Below are positions 43,122-52,287 of a stretch of 64,000 nt of DNA, piece by piece (within the stretch, counting starts at the first letter, position 1; each line of letters opens with the position of its first letter). Under the pieces are notes generated by a model. The model made no database searches and was not told the DNA's origin. It saw nothing but the letters and a program-made list of their open reading frames with translations. The DNA comes from Planctomycetota bacterium (GTDB taxonomy: Bacteria > Planctomycetota > Phycisphaerae > WQYP01), in NCBI GenBank assembly GCA_021805985.1, contig JAJZDN010000001.1, positions 92,931 to 156,930 of the forward strand, read 5' to 3'. The position numbers and the translations under genes are program-made.

Positions 43122-45788
43122 TTACTTGGTCGAATAGCTGCTGCCGGTGGTGGCTTTTACCACCGCCTGGGCGGCTGCCAAACGGGCGATGGGCACGCGA
43201 TAGGGTGAGCAACTGACATAATTCAAACCGACGCGGTGGCAGAATTCCACCGATGACGGATCGCCGCCGTGTTCACCGCAAATGCCGACCTTCAGGTCGC
43301 TGCGGGTGCTGCGGCCTTTCTCAATGGCAATTTTAATCAGTTGGCCAACGCCTTCCTGATCCAGTGAATTGAATGGATCCTTGGGGAGGATTTCCAGTTC
43401 AACATATTTCGGCACGAAAGATGCTACGTCATCGCGCGAAAAGCCGAAGGTCATCTGCGTGAGATCATTGGTACCAAAGCTGAAGAATTCCGCTTCTTTG
43501 GCGATCTGATCGGCGGTAAGTGCCGCACGCGGCAATTCAATCATGGTGCCGACCTTGTATTCCACTTTCTTGCCGGCCTTGGCAAACACTTCATCCGCCA
43601 CAGCCCGCACGCGCGGCAAAAGGAATTCGAGTTCCTTTACGGTGTTGACAATCGGGATCATGATTTCGGGGTAAACTTTTACGCCCTTCTTAGCCACTTC
43701 AACGGCGGCCATGAAAATCGCCCGAACCTGCATTTCCTGAATTTCCGGGAATACGACCGCAAGGCGGCATCCGCGGAAGCCAAGCATGGGATTGGACTCA
43801 TGAAGTTCCGTCACGCGCCGCTTGATACGGTCCAATGGCACTTTCATTTGCCGCGCCATTTCGCGCTGATTTTTTTCCTCATGCGGGAGGAACTCATGCA
43901 GCGGTGGGTCCAGCAGGCGGATGGTCACCGGTAGGCCATCCATGGCTTTGAAGATGCCGGCAAAATCTTTTTTCTGATACGGCAAAAGCTTTTTCAGTGC
44001 GGCGCGGCGATCTTTTTCATTGTCGGCGAGAATCATTTCCCGCACGGCAACAATGCGATCCCCTTCAAAGAACATGTGTTCGGTGCGGCACAGGCCGATA
44101 CCCTGGGCACCGAATTCACGGGCCACTTTAGCATCATTAGGTGTATCAGCATTGGTGCGAACCTGCAGCTTGCGAATGGAATCGGCCCAGCCCATAAGTT
44201 TGGCGAAATCACCAGAAACCTTCGGCTTGACCGTTGGAACTGCACCGGAGAAGACTATGCCGGTGGAGCCATCGATGGAAATCGTATCCTTGCGGCCGAA
44301 CTTACGCGTCTTGCCATTGGCACCTTTAATGGCCACGGTTCCGGCCTTGGCGTCAATATCCAGTTCAGCACAACCTGCGACACACGGCTTGCCCATGCCC
44401 CGCGCCACAACAGCAGCGTGACTGGTCATGCCGCCGGTGCTGGTGAGAATACCCACCGCCGTCTGCATGCCGCCGATATCTTCCGGAGAAGTTTCCTTCC
44501 GTACCAGAATAACTTTTTCGCCATCGGCGAAGCGTTTTTCGGCTTCCTCTGCGGTGAAGGCCAGCTTGCCGACTCCCGCCCCGGGAGAGGCCGGTAAGCC
44601 CTTAGCGATTTGATCACGGGGGGCCTTGGGGTCAAACGAGGGGTGTAGCAACTGATCCAGACTTGCTGGATCAACCCGAAGGACAGCGGTGTTCTGATCA
44701 ATCAGGCCTTCGGCCGCCATTTCCACGGCGACGCGAACGGCGGCGTGGGCGGTGCGCTTTCCGTTACGTGTTTGCAGCATATAAAAATGATTATGTTCAA
44801 CGGTGAATTCCATATCCTGTACATCTTTGAAGTGCTTTTCAAGAATGTCCTTCACCCGCAGCAATTCTGCGTAAGCATCAGGCAGGGTATCGCCCATGCG
44901 GACAATCGGCTGCGGCGTGCGGATACCGGCGACCACATCTTCGCCCTGCGCGTTGATGAGAAATTCGCCGTAAAATACATTTTCGCCAGTGGACGGATCA
45001 CGGGTAAAACAGACGCCGGTGGCGCAATCTTCACCCATATTGCCAAACACCATCGCCTGCACATTGACTGCCGTGCCATTGAGGCCGGAGATTTCATTGA
45101 TCTGCCGATATTTAATGGCACGGGGGCTCATCCATGATTGAAACACCGCTTTGACGGATTTTACAATCTGTTCGCGTGGGCTGGTGGGAAATTTTTCTTT
45201 GGTGTGTTTTTCGTAAACTTTCAGGTATCGCTGACAGACTTCCTTAAGCCCGGCAACATCCAGATCAGTATCCAGCTTCACTTTTCGCTGTTTTTTTACC
45301 GCGGCCAACTCGTGTTCAAAGTGTTCATGATCCACGCCCATGACCGTGTCACCGAACATGTTAATCAGCCGCCGCCAGGCATCCCAGGCGAAGCGCGGAT
45401 TACCACAGGATTTGGAAAAGGGGTCAATCATTTTTTCAGTCAGGCCGATGTTTAACACGGTATCCATCATGCCGGGCATGGAAACCGCGGCACCGCTGCG
45501 GCAGGAAACCAGCAGAGGGTTCACCGCATCGCCGAGCTTTTTGCCCAAAGCGTCTTCCAGCAGCTTGATACTTTCATCAATCTGCTTTTCGAGGCCGTCA
45601 GGAAATTTTTCGCCATTTTTGTAATAGGCCGCACAGCATTCCGTGCTGATGGTGAAGCCCGGGGGCACGGGCAAGCCGATATTGGTCATTTCCGCGAGAT
45701 TGGCTCCTTTGCCGCCCAGCAGAACTTTATCCTTAGCGCTTCCTTCCGCTTTGCCATTACCAAAGAAATATGTCAATTTATCGACCAC
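43122..45788 (-). CDS. ppdK: Pyruvate, phosphate dikinase
   Basis: The enzyme interconverts pyruvate, ATP and Pi with PEP, AMP and PPi. In bacteria with PPi-dependent glycolysis it runs towards pyruvate. The 888-residue protein has the ATP-grasp domain with LGGKGANLAEMTNIGLPVPPGF. The swivelling phospho-His domain contains GGMTSHAAVVARGMGKP. The PEP barrel carries GFRGCRLAV and the Cys block GICGEHGGDPSSVEF. The start is GTG with GGAGGT 8 nt upstream. A near-consensus promoter and a terminator make it monocistronic. Confidence 0.97.
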   Translation of the reverse strand: MVDKLTYFFGNGKAEGSAKDKVLLGGKGANLAEMTNIGLPVPPGFTISTECCAAYYKNGEKFPDGLEKQIDESIKLLEDALGKKLGDAVNPLLVSCRSGAAVSMPGMMDTVLNIGLTEKMIDPFSKSCGNPRFAWDAWRRLINMFGDTVMGVDHEHFEHELAAVKKQRKVKLDTDLDVAGLKEVCQRYLKVYEKHTKEKFPTSPREQIVKSVKAVFQSWMSPRAIKYRQINEISGLNGTAVNVQAMVFGNMGEDCATGVCFTRDPSTGENVFYGEFLINAQGEDVVAGIRTPQPIVRMGDTLPDAYAELLRVKDILEKHFKDVQDMEFTVEHNHFYMLQTRNGKRTAHAAVRVAVEMAAEGLIDQNTAVLRVDPASLDQLLHPSFDPKAPRDQIAKGLPASPGAGVGKLAFTAEEAEKRFADGEKVILVRKETSPEDIGGMQTAVGILTSTGGMTSHAAVVARGMGKPCVAGCAELDIDAKAGTVAIKGANGKTRKFGRKDTISIDGSTGIVFSGAVPTVKPKVSGDFAKLMGWADSIRKLQVRTNADTPNDAKVAREFGAQGIGLCRTEHMFFEGDRIVAVREMILADNEKDRRAALKKLLPYQKKDFAGIFKAMDGLPVTIRLLDPPLHEFLPHEEKNQREMARQMKVPLDRIKRRVTELHESNPMLGFRGCRLAVVFPEIQEMQVRAIFMAAVEVAKKGVKVYPEIMIPIVNTVKELEFLLPRVRAVADEVFAKAGKKVEYKVGTMIELPRAALTADQIAKEAEFFSFGTNDLTQMTFGFSRDDVASFVPKYVELEILPKDPFNSLDQEGVGQLIKIAIEKGRSTRSDLKVGICGEHGGDPSSVEFCHRVGLNYVSCSPYRVPIARLAAAQAVVKATTGSSYSTK

Positions 45789-45881
45789 GTGGTGGTACCT
45801 CCAGGGAAAAATTAAACCGGTGAAAACATAAAATCCGCTGATTGTTCGCCCATCCGGTGCAACGAACGCGGAAAGTGTAAG

Positions 45882-45909
45882 AGTATAAAGGCCCTGCGCC
45901 GGGCGTCAA
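45882..45909 (-). promoter_or_regulatory. Sigma-70 promoter of ppdK
   Basis: On the minus strand TTGACG (45909-45904) and TATACT (45887-45882) are separated by 16 bp. The start of transcription would be near 45875, giving a leader of about 87 nt. Confidence 0.7.
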
Positions 45910-45997
45910 ACGAGCCCGCTGCCCGATCGATAAATTTCTTCGTCCGCGATGCAGGCCATTGCATCTTTGTTCGCCACGGAATCGTCTAAGTGGAATG

Positions 45998-47242
45998 TTA
46001 TATTTTTCCGATGAGGATACTGGTGTTATGGCCGCCAAAGCCAAAGCTATTGGTCATCGCGTAGGAAACTTCGGCCTGACGTGCGACGTTCGGAATATAA
46101 TCAAGATCGCATAAAGGATCGGGTTCAACATAATTGATGGTGGGGGGCAATTCACCGCGCTGCAGAGCCAGACAGGTAATCGCCAACTCAATACCGCCCG
46201 AGGCTCCCAGACTATGGCCTAAAGCGCCTTTCGTGGAGCTTACCTGAACTTTTTGAGCAAATGTTCCGAACACGCGATGCACCGCCCGCGATTCCGCCAA
46301 GTCCCCGAGTTCCGTGCTCGTACCATGGGCATTGATGTAGCCAATTTTCTCCCTGCTGATACCTGCTTCACGCAAAGCTTTTTCCATGGCCTTGGCGGCA
46401 CCGGTTCCATTTTCATCGGGTGCGGTAATATGGCAGGCATCGCCCGTGGCTCCGCAGGCCAGTAGTTCGGCGTAAATGTGAGCGCCGCGGGCTTTGGCGT
46501 GTTCATACTCTTCAAGTACCACCACGCCGGCGCCTTCAGCCATGACAAACCCATTGCGATTTTTTTCAAATGGCCGACTGGCCAGATGCGGTTCGTCATT
46601 GCGAGTGGATAAGGCCCGCAAGGCGCAGAATGCCGCGAGGCCCAGCTTCGTCACCGCCGCCTCAGCTCCGCCAGCGAGCATAATATCAGCATCATCATAT
46701 TGAATGGTTCGTAAGGCATCGCCGATGGCGTTACCCGAGGTCGCACAGGCGGTAGCTGTCGCAGATACTGGTCCGCTTAATCCCCATTGAATGGAAAGAT
46801 TTCCCGCCGCGGCGTTGACCATTAATTTTGGAACTGTAAATGGAGAAACACGGTCCACTCCCCGTGCCAACATTTTATCGTATTGCTGTTCCATTTCTTC
46901 AATGCCGCCAATTCCGGACCCGACGATAACGCCGGCCCGGTCACGGTTGCATTTAGAAAAATCAATACCGGAATCCTTAACGGCATGGATGCCCGCTACC
47001 ATGCCATACACTGAAAAGCGATCCAGGCGTTTGATCTCGCGATGCGGAAGGGTCTTCTCGGGATTAAAAATCGCGGGCGTTATTTCCCCGGCAATCCGGC
47101 AGGGATATTTGCTGACATCAAAGCGGGTAATAGGTCGGATGCCGCAGTTCCCCGCCAGCAAACTGGCCCAGAACTGTTCAAGGTCATCGCCCAGGGGCGT
47201 AACCACACCCAGGCCTGTAATAACAACTCTGCGCTTGCTCAT
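45998..47242 (-). CDS. fabF: 3-oxoacyl-[ACP] synthase II
   Basis: This condensing enzyme elongates acyl-ACP with malonyl-ACP. It is 414 residues from the ATG at 47242; a TTG 18 bp upstream is possible, as GGAG lies unusually far from the ATG. The Cys-His-His triad is Cys166 (TATACATSGNAI), His in INAHGTSTELGD and His in GALGHSLGASG. It is the last gene of the fab cluster, 90 bp after acpP. Confidence 0.95.
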   Translation of the reverse strand: MSKRRVVITGLGVVTPLGDDLEQFWASLLAGNCGIRPITRFDVSKYPCRIAGEITPAIFNPEKTLPHREIKRLDRFSVYGMVAGIHAVKDSGIDFSKCNRDRAGVIVGSGIGGIEEMEQQYDKMLARGVDRVSPFTVPKLMVNAAAGNLSIQWGLSGPVSATATACATSGNAIGDALRTIQYDDADIMLAGGAEAAVTKLGLAAFCALRALSTRNDEPHLASRPFEKNRNGFVMAEGAGVVVLEEYEHAKARGAHIYAELLACGATGDACHITAPDENGTGAAKAMEKALREAGISREKIGYINAHGTSTELGDLAESRAVHRVFGTFAQKVQVSSTKGALGHSLGASGGIELAITCLALQRGELPPTINYVEPDPLCDLDYIPNVARQAEVSYAMTNSFGFGGHNTSILIGKI

Positions 47243-47331
47243 TGTGCCGAGCAACTCCAAAAAAAACTAGGTGTCCATCATACGCCAATGGCATGAAGAC
47301 GTGTCTGTAAGGACAGGCAGGAACCGGAGCG

Positions 47332-47604
47332 TTACTCCTGCGATTTCAGCTTCGCGGCAATTGTCTTAATATAGTCAATTGCCTGTCCGACAGTCTGAAT
47401 CTTTTCCGCTTCTTCATCGGGAATGGACATCTCGAATTCATCTTCGAATTCCATAACCAGTTCCACGGTATCGAGACTGTCAGCATTCAGGTCATTGACA
47501 AAGCTGGTATCACGGGTGATTTCCGCTTTGTCGACGCCCATCTGCTCAGCGACGATGTCGATTACTTTTTGTTCAATCTGCTGGGATTCATCCATTTCAG
47601 CCAT
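47332..47604 (-). CDS. acpP: Acyl carrier protein
   Basis: This 90-residue acidic carrier has the 4'-phosphopantetheine attachment Ser43 in [16 protein letters not shown]. Helix 3 reads [23 protein letters not shown]. It is slightly longer than E. coli ACP (78) because of an N-terminal MAEMDESQQ stretch. It sits between fabG and fabF, with a hairpin in its upstream region. Confidence 0.97.
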   Translation of the reverse strand: MAEMDESQQIEQKVIDIVAEQMGVDKAEITRDTSFVNDLNADSLDTVELVMEFEDEFEMSIPDEEAEKIQTVGQAIDYIKTIAAKLKSQE

Positions 47605-47645
47605 AATTACAGGCCTCCAATAAAATTAACAGTAGGTTCCAACCT

Positions 47646-47673
47646 AAAAATCGCCCGGATTTCCTGCCGGGCG
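47646..47673 (-). terminator. Hairpin plus T-tract between fabG and acpP
   Basis: CGCCCGG (47652-47658) pairs with CCGGGCG (47667-47673) around an 8-nt loop, followed on the minus strand by ATTTTTA. It may end the fabG transcript partially, or act as an attenuator in the acpP leader. Confidence 0.6.
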
Positions 47674-47750
47674 AATAGAGTATCGCAGACTCAAAGAATT
47701 CGCAACGTCCAAACCGGATTTTTACCAAGTTCGTTTATGCGGATCAACTT

Positions 47751-47777
47751 ATTATAACCTATTTCCGCCAGCCGTCA
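47751..47777 (-). promoter_or_regulatory. Possible promoter for acpP-fabF
   Basis: A minus-strand TATAAT (47756-47751) lies 147 bp upstream of acpP. The nearest -35-like element (GTGACG, 15-bp spacing) is weak. Transcription from it would run through the hairpin at 47646-47673. Confidence 0.3.
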
Positions 47778-47804
47778 CGTCTACCCGATTGCGCCACCTG
47801 GCCC

Positions 47805-48554
47805 TTACATGCACATCCCGCCGTCCACGACCATGACCTGCCCGGTAATGTAGCCTGCCGCATCGCCCGCTAAAAATCCCACCATGGCCGCCACCTCGGC
47901 CGCCGAGCCAAAGCGCCGTAAAGGAATCATTTCAAGAACTTTGTCTTTAATCTGTGGCGGCAGAATATCCGTCATGTCCGTGGTGGTAAACCCCGGTGCA
48001 ACACAGTTGGCCGTGATCTGTTTGCCCGCCAATTCCCGCGCAATCGATTTTGTCAGACCAATTAGCCCGGCTTTGGAGGCTGCATAATTAACCTGCCCGG
48101 CATTTCCCATGATCCCGGAAACGGATGCGATATTAATAATGCGCCCGAATTTGGCCCGAATCATGCTGCGCGAAGCCGCGCGGCAGGCCACAAACGCCGC
48201 CCGCAAATTCGTGTTGATGACATCATCAAAGTCTTTATCCTCCATACGCATAAACAGGCCGTCACGCGTTATGCCGGCGTTGTTTACCAGCACGTCCAGC
48301 CGGCCATGCTTTTCAATAGTACTTTCAATGGAACCGGCCAATGCTGCAGAATCCGCAATATCCAGTACCGCCGGTTCCACACTTTGCCCCAGGTGTTCCA
48401 GTTCATTGACGAGTGTTCGCAGCTTTTCTTCATTGCGCGCCACCGCCACCACGTGGTGTCCATCCAGTGCCAGAGCTTTTACAATCGCTTCGCCAATCCC
48501 GCGTGAACCGCCGGTGACATAGGCCACTTTTTTCTGATTTTTCATTTCCGCCAT
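47805..48554 (-). CDS. fabG: 3-oxoacyl-[ACP] reductase
   Basis: This NADPH-dependent SDR reduces 3-ketoacyl-ACP. The 249-residue protein starts after AGGAG. The cofactor motif is TGGSRGIG, followed by NNAGITRDG. The catalytic Ser lies in INIASVSGIMGN, and the Tyr-Lys in YAASKAG. The C-terminal AAGYITGQVMVVDGG is standard. It lies 94 bp after fabD in the cluster. Confidence 0.95.
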   Translation of the reverse strand: MAEMKNQKKVAYVTGGSRGIGEAIVKALALDGHHVVAVARNEEKLRTLVNELEHLGQSVEPAVLDIADSAALAGSIESTIEKHGRLDVLVNNAGITRDGLFMRMEDKDFDDVINTNLRAAFVACRAASRSMIRAKFGRIINIASVSGIMGNAGQVNYAASKAGLIGLTKSIARELAGKQITANCVAPGFTTTDMTDILPPQIKDKVLEMIPLRRFGSAAEVAAMVGFLAGDAAGYITGQVMVVDGGMCM

Positions 48555-48648
48555 CTTGGCTCCTGATTCTTTTTATTCTGCAGCTTTGCATTCCCGCTGC
48601 CAAAAAACCTGTTTTCGGCACATACCGTCGCTATGCCAACTACTTATT

Positions 48649-49581
48649 TCAAACGGCAGACAATTGCTTCAACGCATCAACCGTTGATACGTTAGTGACT
48701 ACCGCCCGCCGATCTATCCGCTTGTGCAGGCCGGTTAAAACTCTGCCGGGGCCAAGTTCCATATAGGAATCAACGCCTTGCCCTTTAAGGTATTCCATGC
48801 CCTGATACCAGCGAACCGGGGCAATAATCTGTCGGACTAATAAATCTTTAATTTCTTGCAAGTCCGTACCATGCGGCTGGGCCGTCACATTGCTGATCAC
48901 CGGGCACGAAGCGGGTTTGAATGGAACTTTCTCCAACACCTGCCGCATTTCATCGGCGGCACTTTGCATAAACGGCGAGTGGAACGCTCCAGCCACCGAC
49001 AGCAGCACTGCTCGCAGGCCGCGCGACTCCGCTATCGTTGCCGCTTCTTGACACGCCGCCACCGCCCCGGAGAGCACAATCTGCCCCGGTGCATTAAAAT
49101 TAGCGGGTACGATAATGCCTTTGTCACCGGCCAGGCGGCAAATTTCCTCCGCGGTCGGTTCGTCGGCTCCAACCAGCGCCAGCATCGTGCTGGGCGTGCT
49201 GGTGGCTGCGGCTTGCATCAACTGTCCACGTGCCCGCACAAGCCGGACCCCATCTTCAAAGCTAAATACCCCGGCAATGCATAATGCCGTGTATTCGCCA
49301 AGCGATAACCCCGCGATGAAATCCGGAACTGCAGTGAGATTCTTTTCCGAAATCAATGTTTGATAAATCGCCATACTGGTGACAAAAATTCCTACTTGCG
49401 CGTTGTCTGTGGCCTGCAGGTTGGTATCCGGGCCGTTAAAACACAGATCGGAAAGTCGGAATCCCAGTATGGCATCGGCCGCGTCATACGCCGCCTTGGC
49501 CGCTGGATACTGATCATAAAAGTCTTTGCCCATACCCATGGCCTGCGCGCCTTGACCGGGACAAAGTAGTGCAAATTTCAT
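48649..49581 (-). CDS. fabD: Malonyl-CoA:ACP transacylase
   Basis: The enzyme charges ACP with malonate. The 310-residue protein has PGQGAQAMGMG at the N-terminus and the nucleophile Ser93 in GLSLGEYTAL; most FabD read GHSLGE, so Leu replaces the His next to Ser. The substrate Arg lies in LVRARGQLMQ, and the catalytic His in VAGAFHSPFM. GGAAG lies 8 nt before the ATG. It is co-directional with fabH (47 bp upstream) and fabG. Confidence 0.95.
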   Translation of the reverse strand: MKFALLCPGQGAQAMGMGKDFYDQYPAAKAAYDAADAILGFRLSDLCFNGPDTNLQATDNAQVGIFVTSMAIYQTLISEKNLTAVPDFIAGLSLGEYTALCIAGVFSFEDGVRLVRARGQLMQAAATSTPSTMLALVGADEPTAEEICRLAGDKGIIVPANFNAPGQIVLSGAVAACQEAATIAESRGLRAVLLSVAGAFHSPFMQSAADEMRQVLEKVPFKPASCPVISNVTAQPHGTDLQEIKDLLVRQIIAPVRWYQGMEYLKGQGVDSYMELGPGRVLTGLHKRIDRRAVVTNVSTVDALKQLSAV

Positions 49582-49628
49582 AGCTTGCTTCCAAGAGTTA
49601 CGGGAAACATGTCCCGCCTTAAAGTTAT

Positions 49629-50621
49629 TTATAATTTAACCGTAGCCGATGCCCAAGTGAGTCCCGCACCAAATGCCACCATGATAATCCAATCGCCCGG
49701 ACCGCAGGCACCGGACCGCAACGCTTCATCCAGCGCCAAAGGCACCGAGGCGGCAGAGGTATTGCCGTAGCGGTCGATATTCACAAAAACCTTCTCTTTG
49801 GGGAATCCCATTTTCTCCGTGGCACTATCAATAATGCGCTGGTTGACCTGATGCGGCACGACAAGCTTTACATCCGCGGCCGTGAGGTTACAGGCCTCCA
49901 TGGCTTTTTTCAGACTGTGAGTCATCTGGTGGACCGCAAATTTATAAATTTCGCGTCCATTCATTTTCAGGTAGTGCTGACGGTTAGCAACCGTTTGTGC
50001 GCTGGCCGGCAGGCGCGATCCGCCGGCGGGTACATAAAGCATTTCGCCGTCCATACCATCGGCACCGAGTTCAAATGCCTGAATTCCCCGCTGGGTATCT
50101 TCCGTGGCGGAAAGCACCACGGCTCCGGCACCGTCGCCAAATAAAATACACGTTCCGCGGTCCGTGTAGTCCACAATTCTAGTAAGCGTTTCAGCGCCGA
50201 CTACAAGAATATTTTTGTACGCGCCGGCCTGAATAAATTGCGCAGCCGTGGCGATGGAATACACAAAACCCGAGCAGGCGGCCCCCATATCAAATGCGCC
50301 AATATGCCGCTTGACCCCTAATTTTTCCTGCAACAGGCAGGCGGTGGAGGGAGTAATTAATTCGGGCGTCAACGTGGCGACAATGATCAGATCCAGATCA
50401 TCGGCAGAAATTTTGGCGCTTTCCAGGGCTTTTTGCGCCGCCTGTAAGGCCAGTGTAACCGTGGATTCCCCTTCACTGACAGCGCGCCGCTCCCGGATGC
50501 CAGTGCGCTGAACAATCCATTGATCGTCGGTTTCCACCAATTTTTCAAGATCGGCATTGGTTAAACGCCGCTGGGGAACACAACTTCCGGAACCGGCGAT
50601 ATAGGCTCCAAATCGGGCCAT
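49629..50621 (-). CDS. fabH: 3-oxoacyl-[ACP] synthase III
   Basis: This enzyme starts fatty-acid synthesis by condensing acetyl-CoA with malonyl-ACP. The 330-residue protein starts at ATG 50621 with AGGAG 11 nt upstream; the frame is open 51 bp further. The triad is Cys116 (GAACSGFVYS), His in VVPHQVNQRI and Asn in YGNTSAASV. It lies between plsX and fabD, the usual order. Confidence 0.95.
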   Translation of the reverse strand: MARFGAYIAGSGSCVPQRRLTNADLEKLVETDDQWIVQRTGIRERRAVSEGESTVTLALQAAQKALESAKISADDLDLIIVATLTPELITPSTACLLQEKLGVKRHIGAFDMGAACSGFVYSIATAAQFIQAGAYKNILVVGAETLTRIVDYTDRGTCILFGDGAGAVVLSATEDTQRGIQAFELGADGMDGEMLYVPAGGSRLPASAQTVANRQHYLKMNGREIYKFAVHQMTHSLKKAMEACNLTAADVKLVVPHQVNQRIIDSATEKMGFPKEKVFVNIDRYGNTSAASVPLALDEALRSGACGPGDWIIMVAFGAGLTWASATVKL

Positions 50622-50722
50622 AAATACAACCACTCCTGATGACAGTACCAATCCGCCGTATTGCCAAAACAAACCTGAACCATCCGCAGATTGCTGAAAT
50701 TAGATTAACGGCTTCGTAGGTT

Positions 50723-51721
50723 TTACGCCACCCGTTCGGACAGCCGGGCGGAAATTCGTTCATTGATGTTATGCACCGTGGCCTGCTTGGCCGCATGGAC
50801 TGCGTTGCGAATTGCCTTATGACCGGCCGATCCATGTACCTTTAGAAACAACCCAGATACCCCCAGCAGCAGCGCTCCACCATACTCTTCATGGTCATAC
50901 AAGGTAAAGGTTTTTTTAATGATTGGCGCCAGTTCGCCCGCACTTTTCGCAGGCAGGTGTGCCAGTTGTTCTTTGAGTGTGCGCAGCAGAGACCCACCCA
51001 TCCCCTCAATAACTTTCAGCACCACGTTTCCGGTAAAGCCATCGGTAATCACCACATCACACCGATCAGCGAAGATGTCTCTACCCTCGATATACCCGAT
51101 AAAATTCAAGCCACTGTCTTTTTCCAGCAGCAGTCGCGTTTCTTTTACCAGCGCTGTGCCTTTTTCCTCTTCGGTGCCGATATTCAGAAGCCCCACCCGT
51201 GGCGATGCAACATCATAAAGCGTTTGTGAATACACGGACGCGAGAATGGCATATTGATGCAGATGGGCCGCTTTAGGCTGGACATTGGCCCCGGCATCGC
51301 AAAGCAGAACGCGGTTATGACCATTGGGAATCGGTATGGCGATTCCCGGGCGTTCGACACCGGGAAGGGCCTCAAGCATCAGCACGCCCGCCGCCACTAA
51401 GGCACCCGTGTTGCCGGCTGAAATAATTGCGTCCGCTTTACCGGCGGCGGCGAGTTTTACCATGCGCACAATCGAACTGTCGCGTTTCTGCCGCACCGCC
51501 TCCACCGGGGAATCATCCATGCCGATGACTTGAGACGCCGGTTCTATATGGACGTTGGGATGCTTTGCCATAACATCGGCCAGCTTTTCGCGCAGCAGTT
51601 CTTCCGGGCCAACCAGGATGATTGCATCATCGGACTGTAAAAACTCCAATGACTCAATGGCTCCCTGAATGATTTTATCCGGAGAGTGATCGCCACCCAT
51701 GGCGTCTATCGCGATGCGCAT
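50723..51721 (-). CDS. plsX: Phosphate acyltransferase
   Basis: PlsX makes acyl-phosphate from acyl-ACP for PlsY-dependent phospholipid synthesis. The 332-residue protein has the N-terminal IAIDAMGGDHSPDKIIQGA and the mid blocks SAGNTGALVAAG and VVITDGFTGNVVLKVIEG. A GAGG lies about 12 nt before the ATG. It is second in the rpmF-plsX-fab cluster, 117 bp after rpmF. Confidence 0.96.
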   Translation of the reverse strand: MRIAIDAMGGDHSPDKIIQGAIESLEFLQSDDAIILVGPEELLREKLADVMAKHPNVHIEPASQVIGMDDSPVEAVRQKRDSSIVRMVKLAAAGKADAIISAGNTGALVAAGVLMLEALPGVERPGIAIPIPNGHNRVLLCDAGANVQPKAAHLHQYAILASVYSQTLYDVASPRVGLLNIGTEEEKGTALVKETRLLLEKDSGLNFIGYIEGRDIFADRCDVVITDGFTGNVVLKVIEGMGGSLLRTLKEQLAHLPAKSAGELAPIIKKTFTLYDHEEYGGALLLGVSGLFLKVHGSAGHKAIRNAVHAAKQATVHNINERISARLSERVA

Positions 51722-51838
51722 CGCCCGACTTGCCTCAAAAAATTACACAACGGTCCAACAGCTTAACTTAGAGAAAAAGCACGGCGTCGCTTGCCGCTAC
51801 AATGCGGACGGTTTATCTCAACGTCCCATAGCAGCGGA

Positions 51839-52030
51839 CTATTTCTTGGTGGTAGATTCTTCGAGATCCACGCTTAGCCCGCGATTCACATAGCCGCAGT
51901 TGCTGCACATGCGATGCGGCAGACGGCTTTGGCCACATCCCGGACAGCGCGAACTGGCGATTCCGGTCAGGGCCTGATGGGCGCGCCGCATACCTTTACG
52001 GGATTTGCTGGTTCTTGCAACAGGTAACAT
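51839..52030 (-). CDS. rpmF: 50S ribosomal protein L32
   Basis: The 63-residue ribosomal protein starts at ATG 52030 with AAGGAG 8 nt upstream. It opens MLPVARTSKSRKGMRRAH. The zinc ribbon CPGC...CSNC with RLPHRMCSNCGYVNRG is intact. The rpmF-plsX-fabH order is conserved widely. It is the first gene of the cluster. Confidence 0.95.
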   Translation of the reverse strand: MLPVARTSKSRKGMRRAHQALTGIASSRCPGCGQSRLPHRMCSNCGYVNRGLSVDLEESTTKK

Positions 52031-52199
52031 GTCGTCTACTCCTTGGCATTGCGCTAACTTTGCTGCGCAAAGGCCCTTTTCAAGTCCTTGATGATCGCTG
52101 CATCGCTCATAATGCCGGCATGAAAATCTCATGCCACTGCGATTCTTCGCGAAATACCCGATCCAACCGGCTTTACATTCCGGATCATTCGAACTAAAT

Positions 52200-52228
52200 A
52201 AGTTAAGAAAAAAGCCTGAATATGTCAA
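52200..52228 (-). promoter_or_regulatory. Promoter candidate for rpmF-plsX-fab
   Basis: A minus-strand TTGACA (52228-52223) is separated by 17 bp from TAACTT (52205-52200). The -35 is perfect and the -10 poor. It would give a leader of about 160 nt. Confidence 0.45.
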
Positions 52229-52250
52229 GACAATACCTTGGTTATCTTTT

Positions 52251-52279
52251 TTACCATTAATTTGCATTGTCGCTATACT
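52251..52279 (+). promoter_or_regulatory. Promoter candidate for tgt (leaderless)
   Basis: TTACCA (52251-52256) and TATACT (52274-52279) are 17 bp apart. Transcription would start at about 52286-52288, on or next to the ATG of tgt. Confidence 0.5.
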
Positions 52280-52287
52280 CTTCGGCC

